Shown: positions 62,748-64,000 of the stretch, piece after piece
How the letters are laid out: every line of letters starts with the position of its first letter
How positions within the stretch are numbered: the first letter of the stretch is position 1
DNA from: Edaphobacter lichenicola
GTDB taxonomy: Bacteria > Acidobacteriota > Terriglobia > Terriglobales > Acidobacteriaceae
DNA length: 64,000 nucleotides
Assembly (NCBI RefSeq): GCF_025264645.1
Contig: NZ_CP073696.1
Span: forward strand, 2,294,001 to 2,358,000
Reading direction: 5' to 3'
Position numbers and translations under genes: made by a program
The notes under the pieces: generated by a model
What the model was told of the DNA's origin: nothing
The model's input: the letters and a program-made list of their open reading frames with translations, nothing else
Databases searched by the model: none

Positions 62748-64000
62748 ATGAAGCGCAAAACCAATTCCTGCGTTATGGGGGCAGTGTTCCTTGTGCCGCT
62801 CTGTAGTCCGGGCCTCTCCAAGCGGCCTATACTCCCGGCTGATTGTGTCACGGTACAGTACGTTGTCGATGATTCCTATCATCATGCGGTACAGATCGAC
62901 CCATCGGGCCGCGAGGTCGCCTATCTCGTAAAGTCTCCAAACTTGTCGACCAATCAGAACGACATCCGAGTTTACCTAAAACAACTCACCGCGGAATCAG
63001 AAGGTCCGGGTCGACTTCTAACCACCGGACCTGGAATATCTCAGCTACGTTGGCTTAACGACAGTCAACACATCGTGGCCCTCCTAGATAAGGAACTGCA
63101 CTCTGAAATTGTTGAAGTCGATACGCGTACCTCTCAGCGTCAGGTCTTGGTCAAGCGGCGTGAAGGCGTGACAGAGTTCAGCATTGATGGCAATGGGGGC
63201 ACCTTGGTGTTCGCTGTCCCAACAGAGCAGGCTCCGGCCACGGTAGATAGTCCGACGCAAGACGATCTTACGCGTGGCTATCGAGTCCCGTTCCAGAAAC
63301 CTGGGTCAGCAAGACTTCAACAACTAAACCTGCTTGTCTCGAATCGCCATGGAGGGGGCATTTGGACTGCGCCGAAGAGGATTTCCATTCAGTCTCCCTT
63401 CACCGGTACAACACTCACCTCCATTTACTGTCAGGAGTACCTGCGTCTCAGCCTTTCTCCAAATGGAAGAATGTTGCTGATCTCTTACGTCGATACCGGG
63501 CCGATCCCGGAGCGTTGGAAACTCAGCAATTTCGTGCAGCAGACCGTCGCCTCTGGCTTCCCAGGTATTCACCTGACGGTTCTTTATGATCTGAAAACAG
63601 GCAAGACCTCTCTTCCCTTTGAAACACCGTGGGCTCACGGAACTCCCTTATGGTCATCCGACAGCCGATCTTTTCTCATTTCGGCTCAGTCCCCCGTCGG
63701 AAGTCAATCGGAGATACAAGATCAGCGCGAACATAGAGGATCTATCCATTTGTTTCGCGTCCACCTCTCGGACGGACGGGCGGAGGAAGTGGCAGTCCAT
63801 CTGGCCAACCCTGTACAACAGCCGCTATTCCAAAGCTCCACTGGCGAGGTCTTCGTCCAGACTCAAAACGACGAGGTCTCACGGTTCGTTTATCGGAGTG
63901 CAGTTTGGCAGAAGACGTCGTCTGAGCACATTCCTTTACATGGCCTCGTGAGAGAACTGGCCACCAACGGCAAGTACGCGGTGGGAGATCTGGAATCACC
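62748..64000 (+). CDS. Secreted beta-propeller protein, possible S9-type peptidase, cut by window edge
   Basis: Open from ATG 62748 (AGGA just upstream) to the last base without a stop, at least 417 codons. A short hydrophobic start (VMGAVFLVPLCSPGL) suggests export. Propeller-like strands follow: GREVAYLVKSPNLS, ISQLRWLNDSQHIVALL, GVTEFSIDGNGGTLVF, LRLSLSPNGRMLLISY, TPLWSSDSRSFLISAQ. This fits the N-terminal propeller of a prolyl-oligopeptidase or a TolB-like protein. Any catalytic domain would lie beyond the window. Co-directional with the TonB receptor, 72 bases after it. Confidence 0.65.
   Translation, partial: MKRKTNSCVMGAVFLVPLCSPGLSKRPILPADCVTVQYVVDDSYHHAVQIDPSGREVAYLVKSPNLSTNQNDIRVYLKQLTAESEGPGRLLTTGPGISQLRWLNDSQHIVALLDKELHSEIVEVDTRTSQRQVLVKRREGVTEFSIDGNGGTLVFAVPTEQAPATVDSPTQDDLTRGYRVPFQKPGSARLQQLNLLVSNRHGGGIWTAPKRISIQSPFTGTTLTSIYCQEYLRLSLSPNGRMLLISYVDTGPIPERWKLSNFVQQTVASGFPGIHLTVLYDLKTGKTSLPFETPWAHGTPLWSSDSRSFLISAQSPVGSQSEIQDQREHRGSIHLFRVHLSDGRAEEVAVHLANPVQQPLFQSSTGEVFVQTQNDEVSRFVYRSAVWQKTSSEHIPLHGLVRELATNGKYAVGDLES

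Noticed and set aside
1..64000. CRISPR arrays, riboswitches, rRNA
   Set aside because: No regularly spaced repeats or recognisable RNA cores were seen.

Overview
This 64 kb window reads as an Acidobacteriota chromosome segment, most likely from the Terriglobia (Granulicella/Edaphobacter/Terriglobus type). The evidence is a carboxypeptidase-regulatory-domain TonB receptor of the Oar type, an ADOP-type MacB/FtsX permease, an ECF sigma factor followed by a TolB/PD40-repeat serine/threonine kinase, PEP-CTERM proteins, a very large Ig-like secreted protein with a C-terminal helix pair, and a PaoABC-type aldehyde oxidoreductase. Most genes are intact, but several look broken by single-base indels, and many fragments come from mobile DNA.

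Layout. 1-2.3 kb: a frameshifted UvrA-like ATPase, cut by the window edge. 2.4-5.35 kb: a tight four-gene minus-strand operon (PIG-L deacetylase, methyltransferase, glycosyltransferase, acyl-CoA dehydrogenase-like) with ATGA overlaps throughout. 5.7-9.7 kb: paoABC-like operon. 9.9-14.5 kb: a patch of gene relics (ArdC/SDR, YciI, AlkB, DUF763, SDR tail) around an alpha/beta hydrolase and a DUF72 gene. 14.7-17.3 kb: DUF2934 protein, a small proline-rich ORF, and a Fic protein with a cluster of inverted repeats at its start. 17.36-19.1 kb: tRNA 3'-end fragments, a large palindrome, and a tyrosine integrase with its excisionase. 19.4-22.2 kb: LysR regulator, zinc ribbon, and a divergent HXXEE/TetR pair. 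22.5-28.2 kb: 1411-residue Ig-like secreted protein and two PEP-CTERM genes, one with an in-frame stop. 28.4-34.1 kb: an ardC-DUF6908-parB operon, with ardC split by a 2.6 kb large-serine-recombinase element, then an IS481 relic. 35.3-44 kb: secreted protein, ECF sigma/kinase pair, ADOP permease, serine hydrolase. 44.5-54.7 kb: type IV secretion (VirB/Trb-like), ssb and primase genes. 54.8-57.4 kb: LysR, a VapBC-type toxin-antitoxin pair and two small XRE regulators. 57.5-64 kb: ECF sigma, coiled-coil anti-sigma, TonB receptor and a beta-propeller secreted protein that runs off the window.

The most striking structure is at 45.6-53.8 kb. The translesion polymerase gene dinB is cut into two pieces facing each other 8 kb apart. 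Its first codons (up to HVDMD) are fused in frame to what looks like the C-terminus of VirB10/TrbI. Its remainder is fused in frame behind the first ~84 codons of VirB4/TrbE. Inverting 45660-53778 on paper restores a complete dinB and puts virB2, virB3, virB4', 'virB10, virB5, virB6, virB8, virB11, ssb and primase on one strand in one order. This indicates an inversion inside a decaying integrative conjugative element, already missing most of VirB4, VirB9 and most of VirB10; no relaxase or VirD4 is visible. The tRNA-linked integrase at 17.5 kb and the ardC-parB operon may be other parts of the same or related elements; that link is inference.
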